Shown here one piece after another: positions 1 through 14,800 of a DNA stretch of 64,000 bases. Position 1 is the first letter of the stretch. The number at the start of each line of letters is the position of its first letter. Source of the stretch: Dirofilaria immitis. Lineage: Eukaryota; Nematoda; Chromadorea; Rhabditida; Onchocercidae. Both the position numbers and the translations under genes were made by a program. The stretch lies in NCBI GenBank assembly GCA_024305405.1, contig JAKNDB010000107.1, positions 3,573,501 to 3,637,500 of the forward strand, written 5' to 3'. Under the pieces are notes generated by a model. That model worked only from the letters and a program-made list of their open reading frames with translations. It searched no databases and was not told where the DNA came from.

Positions 1-729
1 CAGCAGTCGCAGTTTACATTTATCGGTTCCTCTCTTATATCATTCGGCTACTGATCTTTACTTGCTCTTTTCTTTAACTTATTTATTACCGAATAAAAAT
101 CTATCACAATTGATGCTTTTACATTGGGGAGTTTAATTGCAGAAGTTTGAGATCATAACGAAAAAGTTGTTTCCCTAACTTATCTTCAGGCAAGAGAAAT
201 AATTTTTTACATGACAAAACGAAAATCATTTCATGTCATTTTTCTTGTAGATTCAAATAGATCTTTGTTTTTATACTGCTTTCATCTATCTCCTAGTTTC
301 ATTATTCATTCATCCATTTTCCAACTAATCTTTTCTTTTCAATTCATTTTGTGTTCAAGAAGTTAATTTCAATAAAAAGAAATTTTAGTCTATTATAGTA
401 ATGATCAAAAATGTATTGGCTGATTCCCAAAAAGAAATAAATTAAGTTTATCTGAAAATCCCAAAGTTATATTAATTTTCTAAATGTAATTGCTCATTTA
501 TTCTAAACCCAGGATTTATCGTATAATATTAACATAATGTAGCATTCCTTTTCATTTAGTTTATTCATTTTGTCCCATTTTAGTCATCTATTTCATTCGT
601 TTAATTTTTTTAGAATTTCAGCCCTCACTTTTTATTAACTTCTAGCTGTTGTACAGGTTGGAAAATTAATTCTAAGTTTAGTTCTATTTAGCCAAAAAAA
701 TAAGAATTTAAATTAAAAAAGTTTGAAAC
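1..729. other. AT-rich stretch, no supported gene
   Basis: No ORF, RNA or repeat in this stretch is supportable. If the signal-peptide exon at 730-831 on the minus strand is real, later exons of that gene should lie here or to the left of the window. I could not pick out a convincing one. Confidence 0.4.
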
Positions 730-831
730 CTTTCCGTCCGTCAGCATGTACTTTTTATGCAATATAGATCCAGTGGATATCCTAATCAGGACGAAAATCA
801 ACGATAGCAGTAGCAGCAATAAGTTATACAT
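730..831 (-). CDS. Possible first exon of a secreted protein (signal peptide)
   Basis: An ATG at 829-831 (minus) opens 34 codons. They encode a short polar start (MYN), a run of leucines and other hydrophobic residues (residues 4-17), then RISTGS, which looks like a signal peptidase region, and a charged stretch ending TDGK. A GT follows directly at 728-729 in phase 0 (AAG|GTTTCA), so this could be a first coding exon reading leftwards. The donor is weak, no second exon was found, and the opposite strand is also open across part of it. The family is unknown. Chance remains possible, since short hydrophobic ORFs arise easily in AT-rich DNA. Confidence 0.3.
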
Positions 832-2983
832 TTTCTGAAACAAAGATTCGGTTAGCCATTAGGTTGTAATATAAAATGCAAAAACATTCATATTTTTTTT
901 ATTAATTGATCATTAATGTTATTACTGTTTACACTTCCTTACTAAATGATCATTACTGTTTATATTTTCTTTGCTTTTCTCCCACGAGATAATTTAAAGT
1001 ATAGAAAATAAAGTGATAACAGTTACTTATTTTAAATTACTAATAGAAAGGTTCTAGAATTATCAATTCTTTGATTAGCCTGAAGTTATTGTTAACTTAA
1101 AAAGAAGTTTAGAAGTTTATTTGCAACATTTTAATTAAATTTAGCGAAAACTCAGAAGACAACGAAGAATGATATGGAGGAATGAAAAAAATTTGCGGCA
1201 GATTATTTCCATGAATATAACTTTGTTATATGAATAGTTCGCAAACTGAACTGTCAATTCAAGAAATATCTTGACAAAATATTATGTACTTTAACTTCTA
1301 ATATTTTTATAATAAGAAAAAGATCAATAGCATAAATTAGCTAATTTATTGACCTATTTTTCAACACATATCACGATCGTTTGAAACTAGCTTTGATGAT
1401 AGCAATAAAATCATCATCGACGATTTTTCTAATACACTGATTCTTCTCTTTTGAGAAATAAACATTAGTTATTGAAAATTTCTCATCAATTTTTATAAAA
1501 TATAAATTTCGAATTCAATCAGCATTTGCATATATCAACGCTAGCTGCAAGTGAAAAGAAGTTGATTTTATTTTGACATTTCATTAACTTTCTGAAAAAC
1601 TAAATTTAACATATATTTACTTCCTCCTTCGAGAATGGTCATGAAAAATTAATATTAGCAAGAAATTAATATGAAAAATTAAAGGTATTTTTTAGAGTAA
1701 ATAACTTCGCATAGCTCGAGTCATGATTATTATCCTTCATAGATCGTCAAAATGGGGGTATCCAAAGGTTCTAATTTGATTTATATAATTGCATTTTCTC
1801 TGTTAATCCTTTATTCAGTGATATTGTGACATCGAGAAGTCAATTTTTTTCATTTTTAGTATAAACCACTTAAATACATAATTCATTTATATATCCATAT
1901 CGTTGCAACATTTAGGTGTATTAAAGTTGAAAATTTAATCTCAAAAAATTAAACTCTAAGTACAGTTATAGTGGCATAAGAGGACAACATAATTATATAT
2001 AAATCAATAATTGAAAAAACAATAATTAGTGGTTAAAAAAAGTAAAAACAAAAAGATATTTACTAAATGACCACAAATTTTCTCCAAGTTCAAACTATTG
2101 ATTTCTAATTAAGCGTTTAAAGCATTACCATTATGCTTCTAGCCAGGCTCTTATTTAAATTGTTCATTTTAGACAAATTTCATATACTGCTAATAATGCG
2201 TGTATTTTGTCAATAAAAAGAAAATTTCCAGTACTTATTGAGAAGAAAAATTAAATTAATGTTTTAAAGACTAATAGTCATTTTTGATTATTATCATCAA
2301 TCAGAATTCAGGTATCATTCGAAGTTGCTTCGATATTTAGGGTCTTACAATGATATTTCAAGGAAGATAAATTCATTTATTATATCAAACGAGAAGAAAG
2401 GTGGTTGTGAATTTTTGAATTTTCTCGAACGCTATTTAAAACTGCTTTCATTTCATAATTACTTCATTATTTATAAAATCAGATTAGATTATTAAAATTA
2501 AGACAAAATAGTTTTTTGCTGCTCAAAATTTTGGAATTCATATTTTTTTGAAAAAGAAAGGAAGATAAATGTTATATTAGAAATGATTATATGCTATTAA
2601 CTCAGGAGAATCGGTGATTATTTCTGAAATAAAACTAATATATTATGATAGTTCAAATTTTATAGTAATGGAAATTACGAAATGATATTTGAGAGATAAC
2701 TGTGATAATATGTATACGTGTTGCAAAGTTTGGAGAAAGGCTATTAAAATAGAGACAGGAAATTAAAGAATTTGCATCAAATTATATAAATTCATTTTGG
2801 ATAGTTAATTAACTGAAAAGAAAGATACGTTATATGAATTTTTTCGTGCAGACAATATCAATCCGATAATTTAAGATAAATCGAAATAAATCAATTAAAC
2901 GAATTAAATGTGGAAAGAAGTAAGGTAAATCAAATGATGACATTTTCAACGTTTGCTTCTTAACATCAAAAAAGCTGGTTTCC
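832..2983. other. Non-coding AT-rich DNA
   Basis: Read on both strands. No domain, splice-consistent exon set, RNA or repeat recognised. Confidence 0.5.
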
Positions 2984-3165
2984 TCTGAAGTTTCCCTCAG
3001 GATAGCTGGAATACTGAGTACAGCAGTTATATTCGGTAAAGCGAATGATTAGAGGAATTATGGGACGAAATGTCTACAACCTATTCTCAAACTTTCAATG
3101 AGTATGACGTCTTGCTTGCTTAATAAATGAAGCATAGACATTGAATATGTACTCCAAGTGGGCCA
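2984..3165 (+). pseudogene. Decayed 28S (LSU) rRNA fragment
   Basis: About 180 bp match the conserved LSU rRNA region around GAAGTTTCCCTCAGGATAGC, followed by GGTAAAGCGAATGATTAGAG, then CCTATTCTCAAACTTTCAAT and finally CTCCAAGTGGGCCA, all in the correct order and spacing for 28S. The expected continuation after GGGCCA (TTTTTGGTAAGCAGAACTGG in nematodes) is absent, so this is an isolated fragment and not a gene. Changes from the nematode sequence I recall are scattered, as expected of an unselected copy. The 102-codon minus-strand ORF that overlaps it (3058-3366) is partly antisense to this fragment and is not called. Confidence 0.85.
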
Positions 3166-6100
3166 AAAAGCAAAAGATGAAAAAAATTTCAAAAAATATG
3201 GCAAGGAAAATCTTTGATCTTTGTTTTGATCTTTGTCTTTGATCTTATTGTTGCTGAGTAGCGTAATATTACACCGTTGATCCTGGAATAACTGTAGACA
3301 ATCTTCTAGCATGATACTTATAGCATTAGGACTACATTGAATCACATTTGAAATTATGGAGTCCAATCGATATTAAAAAGCAACAAATTCCGGTACTTAT
3401 TTGAAACTTTCGAAAATATATTTCGTTATCTATATTTCACAGTCTATTGGTAGCATTTGAAAATTGTTAATCTCCCATTCATTGGGATACTGAGTGGGAG
3501 AATCTGACAAATTCTGTTGAATTCATTTGTTCCAAACTATCCACCATTTTCCTTTGCTAAAAAAAAAAACTGCCCGAACAAACATTTATTGAGAGAAATA
3601 GAATTCATTTCCAATAAAAAAAATAGAATGTGAAAAAAACTGAAGTGAAAAAATTTTCTCGTAGCAAAATATACAGTAAAATTATGAATTTATGAAATTT
3701 TTCCATAGTAAAGTATTTTCGAAAAAAAAAATTAATTTTGCGACTGACAACCATAACATTGAAAATATGGCCAATATATAAGTGACAAGTGAAAAGTGAT
3801 AAGAAAAAGATTATAGCATGAAATCTGATATAATGAAAATAAAAAATAAGGTTTATTTTATTTTATTTAGGACTTGCTTTTTCTTTATTCCGAAACTTTA
3901 AACGTGCTTTTGTGTTAAAAAATTGAAGTTAAAGACTTTGCTTTATCTGGTATAGAAAAATTTAAATATTTCAAACTTCACAAGTAAATATTTGAAATTG
4001 AAATTAAAATTTGTCACTTATTATTATTCAGTCTCTACTTATTATTCATCACTATTTAATATTTGTTTAAATGCTAGTATTGTTGAAAAGTTTCCAAGCA
4101 GAAACCGTTGCTTACTAAATTTTTATGATTTGTTTTATGAAAGTAAATATTCTTAAGATTCTTTTTTCTTTTTCATTATATCAAGATCTTTAATATAATT
4201 TTTTCTAAAAAGCAAAAATAACTATGATTAGTTGAGCGCTTCATATAAGGACTACATAAAACACTTAACTTTTCATTAAAACTTCTTAAATTATTTTGAA
4301 CTGATAATATATCACAGGCACCTGTCAATTATACTAATATTAGAAAATTCAAATACTTCAAAATTACCTTAAAAAATTGCAACCTTAAATAGATATAAAT
4401 CTAAAATAGAAAATTTTTTATTTTTTGCTTTGTTTTGGAAGAAAGTAGAAAATGGAGAAATCAATCAGATAATGATCATTTTAAAAAATAATTGGAAAAT
4501 TAAGCAGTATGATGTAATATTGATATGATGCGCCTTTTATCTTGAAGGTCACTCAGTAAACGAAAGTACATTATAACGAATAATAAGAAAAGTTATAGCT
4601 ATAAATAAAACTTAAACAAAAAGTCATATAAATCTTATACTTATTAAAAATAATCTTAAAACAAGGGAAAAATTTTTCTCATTTTCCTATTCCTTATCTT
4701 AATTACATCTTTTTATTGTTCTTGTAATTATGAATGTGATCCAACCAAAAAAATCTTACATTATGAACTCTAAGGTAGAGCTAATATTATTTGATAACAA
4801 TAATAACTTCTAAGTTACTTTCATTTCTTTAATAGAATATATAATTGACAAATGATTCTACGAATAATTGTAATTCTGGAAATGTCAAATATTATTAGAT
4901 ATCTAATATACCTACTTCATCTATTAAATAGCTGGCATCATGGACTTCATTTGTAAATCATTTTGGAAGCAGATCAATCTTCGAGTTAATATTGAGAGAG
5001 AGATACGATTTTGGTGAATATACAATGTACACTTTATATAATCAGTTTAATAAAGATATATTTTTCTGACGAAAAATATGGCATTACTGGTACAAAAAAA
5101 TATTGTTACAGTAAATAGCTAATACTTGTTAAGTTTACAAAAAAAAATAATAATCAATTGAATCATCATTATCAACTCAAAAATCAGATTCCTCAATTTT
5201 TTTATATTTATTTTATATTAATCTGAACAATTACAATGATCAATAAAGTTAATTCATTATGAATTTATTTATCAGATTTTGCAAAAAGGTATTCCTGCTA
5301 TATCATTTATATTATACTCAATGGAAACGCTTTCAGCTCACATTCCTGAATTATTTCTTCAACATTTATTAGTTTGAATGAATTACTGACAAAAAATGGA
5401 TTACCGAAAAAAGATTCTTAGTTAAGATTATTGCATCAAATAATTGATCGTAGAAATGATGGTGCAATCAGTGGCATAATATTTGAATTGAAATGATATG
5501 CGAAAATTGCTACTGGCCAATTCAGAGTTCGAAAAAGAGAGGAGGACAGTAGATAGTGTAAGAGATCTATGATAAGAAACGGCTGTATTCATTTTAACCG
5601 CCTACTCATCGATTGATAAATGCTGATATCAGATCGAAATGATTGCATGAAGAGAAAACTTACTTTCATCGAGTAAAAATTATCACAATTCAGTATTAAA
5701 CTGTTCAAAACACCCTCATGCATTCTTGAATGTCGCTTTTATCAGAGATTGTGATTATAATGATGCTTCCAAATATTGTATTGAAGGTAATCAAGTAGAT
5801 AAGAGTATGCATAATCGTCGTTAATGTTTATGAATATGTTGTTTCATCTGATTGTTGGACTTCTGTGCTTCAACTAATCTTTCCCATCCGCATCCTATCA
5901 TTCATCACTTCTGTATTCTTAAATTGATCTAGTTTGTTCAATCTGAAAATATTAGATTTTCATATACAGAACATTTATGTATGCACAGGCATGCATACTA
6001 TAAATCATGAAGTTATTGTAATGAAGGTATCAAGTAGGTAATATGAGTATTCACATGTGTCAACTACATCGGTTATATCATAATTCAATGAAGAAATTAA

Positions 6101-9100
6101 ATGGGAATAATGAACTCTCAGCGGTTATAGTAGAATTTTTCGAGGAGTTATTCAATATTGAAAAAAAGAAAGAATGATACTGCTATAACCTTGACTCACC
6201 AGTTATGTATTGATAATACTGACGATGGTGATAATCATGATAAAATTATAATTATTATTATAGGAATGACAATTATGGTTAAGACTATGATTATAATAAT
6301 GTAGCAGTTAAAAACTTTTTGAAAATTTACGAAATTGTAAGATTTTATTAGATATACTGGCTAATTGCAAAAAGGATAGAAAAATTATTATCTTACATTA
6401 TTTTTCTCGTTATCATTATATAATAAATTAAAGACTTGTATTTGCTCTCTCTTAAATTTCTTTTCTTTAAAACTTTTGCTCAATCTTGGAAATCCGTGGA
6501 TACTAAAACAATATATTGATTCTGTAAGATAAGTAATCAGTTTCATACATATGCATGGAAATAATCCATGAAATTTTTATACAAAGTTCAAAGTTTTGCA
6601 CTAATTTAGAAAATATCATTTTGGATATTTTAATATTTAATTAACTTTTGCTATTAAAATAGTAGAACAGTAATATTGCTAAACGATCTGATAAATGTTT
6701 CTCATTTTCATTTTCGAAATCGAATAAGTATTGAAAGAAACTTTGAATCACATAAAAAATATCTGCATTTATAAATAAGCTTATTATGTTAAATTACATT
6801 GGACCCTTATCGAAAATAAGATATAAGAATACTGTTGAATTGAAGTAAGAAAGAAAACGAATAAAAATTAAATCTAAGATTAGTTTAAAATTTTAAAGAT
6901 AAATCATTTCTTAAATGTTAGATATTTATGATTGGAACCAAATTATCTTATAAAAATGGTATAAGAAACTGAAAATAGAAAATAAATATAACAAAAATTA
7001 AAATCCTTCGCTTATGATTGAAAAAAATTTGCAATCATAAATGAATAATTTTCCTTTTTTCTCTCAATTACAACAATTTTCTATAAAATATTAAACTATC
7101 TAATAATTTTTTTATCTTCTAAGGTATGATTCAATTGGTTATCTAAAATTCCATAAAAAATAGCAACTAGTTTTACTTCCAAAAATTTCAAAGTCTATGA
7201 GAAAGATTCTTGAGCAGAAAATATTTATTCTCTTTCCAAGAAAAAATTATTTCTTAAAGATAATTAAGAGGATGAAAAGAAAGAAATCCGCAGATCACAA
7301 TTTATTCCATTTATTAAACAACAAATTCGAAATGAATTTTATATACGATCCTTTCGTTTTTATCAATATGATATGAATCATTCAAAAGTTTTGATAATTA
7401 TAAATCCTAAATATTATATTCAGTTCAGAAGATCCATCTCAAACCATTACATGCTAATAAAAAAAGCGATGAAAGTTTGGAAATGAAAATTTCACTCGTA
7501 TCATGCAATATTCGAACATACGCTTGTATTTTAAACCATTTCATTTTTTAATTATCACATCATCAGCGTCGCAGAGCTTTATTTGATAAGTGAATTTCCA
7601 ACTTCGTGATTCTTTGAGATTATTCTTATCCTATATTTTTCTTTCCAATATAATGAGAATTGGTTTATTCATTGAATGCGATTGGAAAAAAGAGTGATCA
7701 ATCCTTAAGGAGAAGAAGATAGGAAAAATAATAATTTAAAAATGGATCAAGATCTGGAATTAAATTTCCTTAAACCAGTCAATCTTACACTTTCATTTCT
7801 TTTAATCTTATGAAGGATTTTATACGATACAATAACATTATTTTCTAAAACATGTTTCAAAATAAGATTCATGTAAAATGATATAGATTGATAAGGCATA
7901 GTAATATAAAGAAATAAAAATAAAAGTAAAATTAAAGATCATGTTATCAACATTCTCAATTTATTCGAAAATACAAATTGAATTATTCAATATCTCATTT
8001 TTTTTAAATTAAATTTTTGATTATATGAAGTTGTAGTTAAGATATTCTTTAATTTTCTTGTGTTGCAATGTGATACAAAATTACAAATTTTTATTTCCAC
8101 TTAAGTTCCAAAAAATTGCCAACGATAAATTGCAAAGTCATCAATATTAAACTTCGGTAATTAAACCACTAGTACATTAAGTTTTTCTAACACGACAAGG
8201 AGCTAAACGATTAAAATTTTAATAAGACAAATTAATGACGGTAACAGTATAATGAAGAGAAAGAATATGACTCTTAATATTGTTCATCTAACTGACCTCA
8301 CGGAACACTTCTTTCGAAAATGATTTTGGTGCTCAGGATCATTCGCATAGTTTTGAGGTCAGCTATAAGGTTACAAGTGTCACCGCTTTTATTTCGAGCA
8401 CATAAACACGATTACTAATATGAATCAATTTACAACATCTTGATCTACAAATTAATATGCCTCTAATACATATTCAATTATGAATCTTTATATTTTCTTT
8501 TATCGCAGAAGTTCTTCGTGTTTATTCATGGCAGTAAGTAATTAGCTCTTAAGCATATATCTAGTAACTAACTTTTTGTATTGTAAATAATTTGACAAAA
8601 GTTTCATCAGAAAAGTAAAATATCGAAAAGTTGAATTTCATTAACGAAAGAAAGAAATGATAAATCAGCAATGCCTAATGTTATTTCTCATAATTGACGA
8701 ATTAATAATAGAAGTAATTTGCAATTGAAAATTTGCGAAATTTTCAAAAATGATTGAATTCAACAAATTTTTAATATTTGTTCATTGCCAACTGCTATTT
8801 ACTTTTAATCATTAAAAGTTCCAAGAACATCATTATTTTCATAATAATTATTGGAATGAAATTCGAGCAAATTACTTTTTTTTCTCGTAGTTTTGCATCA
8901 ACTTTTCAAGCAAACAAATCAATTAATAATTTTAACTAATAAATTAAGTCCTCTATTAATTCGCAAAATTATTCATACTTATTCAGAATCCTTTTATTCC
9001 ATTAAAAAAAAAGGACATATTAATGATATAAGTTGAGATTGAATATTAGATAAACAAAAAGGATTTATGGATGGATAGATGTAAATACATCAATGAGAAG

Positions 9101-11721
9101 AACATTTTTGAAATTTTTAATATATTTATCAAATTCTTCTATTGTTGCATATTTATTAAAAAGGTATCATTTTATGCATAATATATATTTCAAATAATCA
9201 CATTAAGATATTATTGAATTTCATAATATATTGTTTTAAAGTTTATCGTAATTGTTCGAATTTTTGACAATCGATAAATTCAATTTTCACTTATAAAATG
9301 AATTGTCAACTTTCCCACGAACATATTTATGATAGAAATGAGAATCAAATTTATTTATTTTTTTTTCCTTTATAAGAATTTAAGTCAATTTCGTTTCCTT
9401 TTAAATTACTTATAATTATCTCTGAAGTGTCTTAAAATTTTTTCACTTCTATTTTTTATCGTGAAACTTTTTCTATTTCAATTCCTTTCAAATTCTAAAT
9501 TGCTTTTTCTATTTCCATCACTCTCCTCCTGTTACTATTCATTTTGAAGGTTATTTATCAAATCATTTAAATTTCTGTTTAAACTCAGATCATTTTAAGT
9601 AGGACTAAATCTAAGTTTTCTATTGAGAAGTGGCAAACAGCCAAATGGTCAATGCTTATCAAGCGAAGGCTATATGAAATTTTTCTGTTCAATGCAAATT
9701 CAGGAATGAAATTTGCGTGAAGCAAAAAAATCTGTCATTAGTTTCTTTCCAACAACTTTTGAATTCTATAATTAAGAGAAAGTTAAAAGAAGTCAGATAG
9801 GATGGAAACAAATCTAGAAATTCAAACATCTGAGATACGAATCTAAAGCCATCTCTTGCCTCAAGGACTAATATTTATTTATATAAAATTTTATTTTATT
9901 TATAAATTTACATCCATAAGCTTTTATTTATTAATGACTAGTCTCTTAATTCAAACTATATAAAATTGTTGATGCTAAGATAAACAAAATAGAAAATGCT
10001 TTTTATAATTGTTTGTTAGTTATTTTATTTTTATATTAAAACAAAAACATAGGCTCTTCATCTTTTTTGTTATATCATTTCAATATTCTCAATATCAATG
10101 CTTGGTTCTAAATATCGAAAGCATATGACTGTATTTACTGTATAGATGAATTAACAAATTAATTTAAATAAAACTTCTGTATTAGATAGCACAGAAATCA
10201 AGCATTGATTGAGTGATTGTTTTAGAAACTAATGATTTATTATTAAAATACTAAACTTTCTGTGCTGATAAGTTTTTTTAACACTTTAAAATCTGAGGAT
10301 TTTAAGTTGGTGCAATAGAATTTCGCAAAATTTCAGACTGACCATTTCTTGCAAATCCTGATGCTGAATTCGTCGAATTTCATCGTTCGAATTTTCCCAT
10401 TACTTTAGTTGTATTTATTATCGAGAAACTTTATTGGGAATAATTTTCTTTGAAGTTTCCAATTATTTTAAATGTATCAATTTAAGGAATTCAACAACAA
10501 AACTTAAATATAGTTGATTCAAGCAATTATTGCATTTCTCGAGCAACTTCTTTACTTAATTAAAAACAAAAAGTTAAATTAACGAATTTGATATTATTAA
10601 ACATAAAAAAAGAAAAAGAAAAGCCATAATAGGTCAAATCAATTTATTTGGCAGAATTATGCAAAAGTAAAATAGCTATCTTTTACTTATTAACCTATAT
10701 TAGTAATTTATTTTTATTTGTATAATTTAAAAAATTTAATTTCAAATCTCAACTTAAATGGAATTTATAATCAAATGAATATAAACTGATTAAAACATTG
10801 AATTAAAATATTAATTTTACATATTTTCATCAAAAATTTTTTTAAATGAAAATACTTTTAATGAAATCTAAAGAACAATTTTTTAATTTGAATTTGAAAA
10901 AATAGCAACAGTTAGAAAGGAAGTATTTCGATATTTTTTGCAAAAATTCTGAATTTTTCTTGCATTTTGAAAAAAAAACTTTCAAAGAAAGAAAAAATTA
11001 AATATCTAAAAATAACATTATTGACAATAATGAATATATCCTTGTTGAAAATCTCTTAATGACACTATCATTAGCAATAAATGTTCCGAATAAAATGACC
11101 CATAAAAATCATTGATGAAATTAGCGAAAGCAGTCATCAAAGTCCTCGTTGATATAAAATATCACTGATGAAAGGCTCATAAAAATGAGGTGAATGCTAT
11201 CAATTCAAAAATAATTGTTATAATTAAATCTTATATGTAATGTATGCATAAAATGATATGTTTAAAAACTGATGAATAAAGTTAAGATAACTTCAAATTT
11301 ATCATTATACATACTAAACTATGAAACATCAGTTTTAGAGGTTTGTTATTCAGATTAATAGATGAGATTAATTTCAAAAATTCCTGCTTGACTGATAATT
11401 TTTGAAAGTTCTGCGAAATTATTTTATTAATAAAGAAGCCATAAGTATTGTTTTTGACAAAGCGTGTTAATCAATAATATAAAATTTACATAAACTTTTT
11501 ACCTTATTGTAATTTACAAAATAACAGTAACTATAATTTCATATGATTTATTATAGAAGCTAACATATTATTCGAATGTTTATTTTATTGTTAATGGATA
11601 CATTGATTATATGATTAACAATAATATATACTACAAATGATAAATAGCAATATTCCTGTTATCAATTCACCTGCTCTTGATACTGAAATTATTTTTATAT
11701 TCGCGAAGTGTTGAAAGTTCA
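3166..11721. other. Long gene-poor AT-rich region
   Basis: No gene called. Three places are slightly unusual. At 5680-5820 a plus-strand frame without Met encodes a cysteine-containing stretch and meets a donor-like AAG|GTAATC. At 8292-8362 a 9-bp perfect inverted repeat (CTGACCTCA / TGAGGTCAG) brackets a GC-richer island that is open on both strands. Near 8510-8535 a 25-bp segment sits between a strong acceptor (cgcag) and a strong donor (GTAAGT). None could be joined into a phase-consistent gene. Confidence 0.45.
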
Positions 11722-11883
11722 GGCGCGCTACACTGGAGGAATCAGCGTGCTGTAACCATTACCGAAAGATATTGGTGACTCCTTGAAAATCCTCCGTTAT
11801 CGGAATCGGGAATTGCAATTATTTTCCTTGAACGAGGAATTCCTAGTATGTGTGAGTCATCAGCTCATGTTTGATTACGTTCC
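11722..11883 (+). pseudogene. Decayed 18S (SSU) rRNA fragment
   Basis: About 160 bp match the 3' part of nematode SSU rRNA. The match opens with GCGCGCTACACTGGAGGAAT, runs through CAGCGTGCTGTAACCATT, TCGGGAATTGCAATTATTT and GAACGAGGAATTCCTAGTA, and ends in GTGTGAGTCATCAGCTCA and GATTACGT. Order and spacing are those of the helix 41-44 region. Many of the differences I can see from memory are transitions (for example CACG to CATG, GTCC to GTTC). The match stops abruptly on both sides, so it is an inserted, non-functional fragment and not part of an rDNA unit. Confidence 0.9.
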
Positions 11884-14800
11884 AATTTAAAAGGTCATCA
11901 TGTATTTATAACTGCAATTTCTTAGCTAAGCTAAAGATTTATAAAAATTTTTATTTTCTGCAGTTTCGACATATTTTGCAGATCTATGCTTGACGTTTCT
12001 ATTGCTATTTTTTTTTACCATCACTCTTCATGGTATCATAGCTTTAAGATAAAAATAAATTTGTCAAAATTAAAATCTATTGCTCACCTGTGTTCATTCT
12101 AAAGTAACAGAATTTTGGACGAGTAATATTCGAATTTGATAGTGGTATATCGTTCAGTTGATACATTAAAAAGAAGCGGATTTATTACGAAAAAAAAAAA
12201 AGGTCGTTTCTTTTTGCATCATTAGTGTACGCATCCGTTGATTATCCGTGGAATACAATGGATTGATAAATTGATAAAATTATTGATTGGTAGAAGTGAT
12301 TTGCATGAAATGAAATGTCGATATCTCCTTTACTCAGAGTTTTTGGAATTGTTAATTAATAAAAACGTGGATGAAGTAAACAGCTCTATATAGATTATTA
12401 GAAATTATAATTATTAATGAATCATCAAATTTAACAAATGCAGCATTTTAAGAAATAATAATTAATTAAAAAATTAAATTAATAAATGATGCAATCAAAT
12501 TTTTACCTTTTAAGTTTTTAATTTCAATTTAATCTAATCATAGCAAATAGTTAATGAATGTCATTTCTTGATCATATGATTTAATAATATTTAATTCACA
12601 TAACTGAATTGAATACAACGAAAAGCAGGAATGGCTTGCGACAAAAATTTCATATCGTTCGTATCGATTAGAACGAAATCTAAAAAGATTAAATGAAAAT
12701 CAATCTTCAATTTAAAAAATACTTTTATTATTCACAATTATTCATATGAAGCTTGAAAATGATAGTATAATTTCAAATAAATCTTATTTCAAATTTCATT
12801 TATTTTCAAATAAGATATTATTTTAGAAAAGATGATAATGATATTTTATAAATATCAATGAACTGATAAGAAATGGATCGATATATTAATCAATTGTATG
12901 TATATTAAACACATCAAATATTATATGCATACAATTGAATGATTCTATATGATAAAATCGAAATCTATAAAAAGTAATTTTGGATGAAAACTGAATATTT
13001 GAAAAAATGAATAATATTTGACAAAAGCGAATTCATCGAGGAAATTTAAGTATCATATTAAATTAAATATAAATTTCATATGGATCTGAAAACTGATAAT
13101 AATTAACACAGTTATTAATGATGATTTAATGATTGAAATGGAAAGGATGGTTACAATGATCATTTACTACCTTTATTGACTGATTACAATGAAGTTCAAG
13201 AACTTTAGACAGGTAAATATCTACTTAAATATTGTGACATCGCTGAGGATAATAATAAACAATACAAAATGGTTAGAATAAAAATAGAGAATTATTTATT
13301 CATCCATTTCTGTCATTTAATTATTCAAATTTATTTATTCTTTCAACTATTAAATTCATAAAAATTATGTGAACTTATAATATTTAAACATGCTGTATTG
13401 TACTTTAATTACTCTTTAATATATTTACAATTTGATCTCTATTTTTCTTTTGACCTCTAGCTATTTATGAAATTATATTGAATCAATTGATATGCAATGA
13501 GATAAAAGAAGAAATACCATTTATAAAAATATTTTAATTTTACTCTCTCCTCAATCTATTGTTGACTAACATCATTATGATAAGAAAAAAAAATCAAAAA
13601 TGTGATAGTTAAAGATATCCTAAGCAATTCAGTGTATCAGAATAGAAGAAGGATATAGGATAATTTCAAAATTTATCTTATTCCTAAATACTATTTCTTA
13701 TTGTTTAGTAAAATGAATCAATTAAATTTCATTATTTCATAAATTTTTTTATATTTTTCCAATAATAAGTGACTTTTGCTGGAAAATATGATATTAAAGT
13801 TTTTCATATTTTTTTTTTTTGTATTTACATTTGCATTGATTTATAGATATTTGTACTATTTTACTATTCTAAGATATATATAATATTATGAATTTATAGT
13901 TATTCTACTAAAGAATTAAATATTTATTATAGAGATTTTTCAAAGATATAATTTTTTATTATTTTATAAAAATAATTTCTTTAATAAATTTTGTATATTT
14001 CTTTTATGAATAACATATGTAATAATAAAATGTGAAGTTTTATGACTGAGAAAATTTTATCGAATGAAATGAATAAAATTATCAGCAAAATATAACGAAG
14101 ACTTAAATTATCAGCAAAATATAGCGGAAACTTTTTTATTCTTTTCTTCTGCATCTTTTACAATTATCAATCAAAGTTATCAATTATGATTCTAGTAAAC
14201 TAATATTATTTGATATTGAAATATGCATAATATTATTATTTATTATTAAAATATTCGAAAAAATTGCTACTATTTAAGGAAATGAGAGGAACATACATAC
14301 GATTATTTCCAAATATAAAATAATATTAATTTGCTTTAATTTCCTTTTAACTAATAATAATAATAATAATAAATTATTTTAACATATCGTTTATCAATTA
14401 TTTTTTTAATCGATATAAAATGAAAAAAATTTAAATAAAAATATAATTCCAATACGAACATTTTTTAATTTAATAATTTCTAAATACCTTTTTTTCTTTA
14501 CATCAGATCCTTCCGCTTTGTTTTCAACATAAAGTCTCAATGATTGTCAGCAAAATAAGCTTCATATTAATCTAAAAAAAAAAAAAAGAAATGGAAATGC
14601 GAATGACAGATTAATTCAATCTTACAATCAATTCGAATTATTTTTATTATTAATCTAAAAAGATTATTAATTTGGGCTATCATTTACTAGAACTTTTCAT
14701 TTCATATTGATTAAGTGAATTATAAACATTTCATTTGATATATCTAAGAAATATTTTTTTGTAAAGCATTGTTATTAGTATTAGTATTGCTTTAGTATAT

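Noticed and set aside
3058..3366. 102-codon minus-strand ORF
   Set aside because: About a third of it is antisense to the 28S rRNA fragment. The remainder has no domain, and its tail is a simple GATCTTTG-type repeat.
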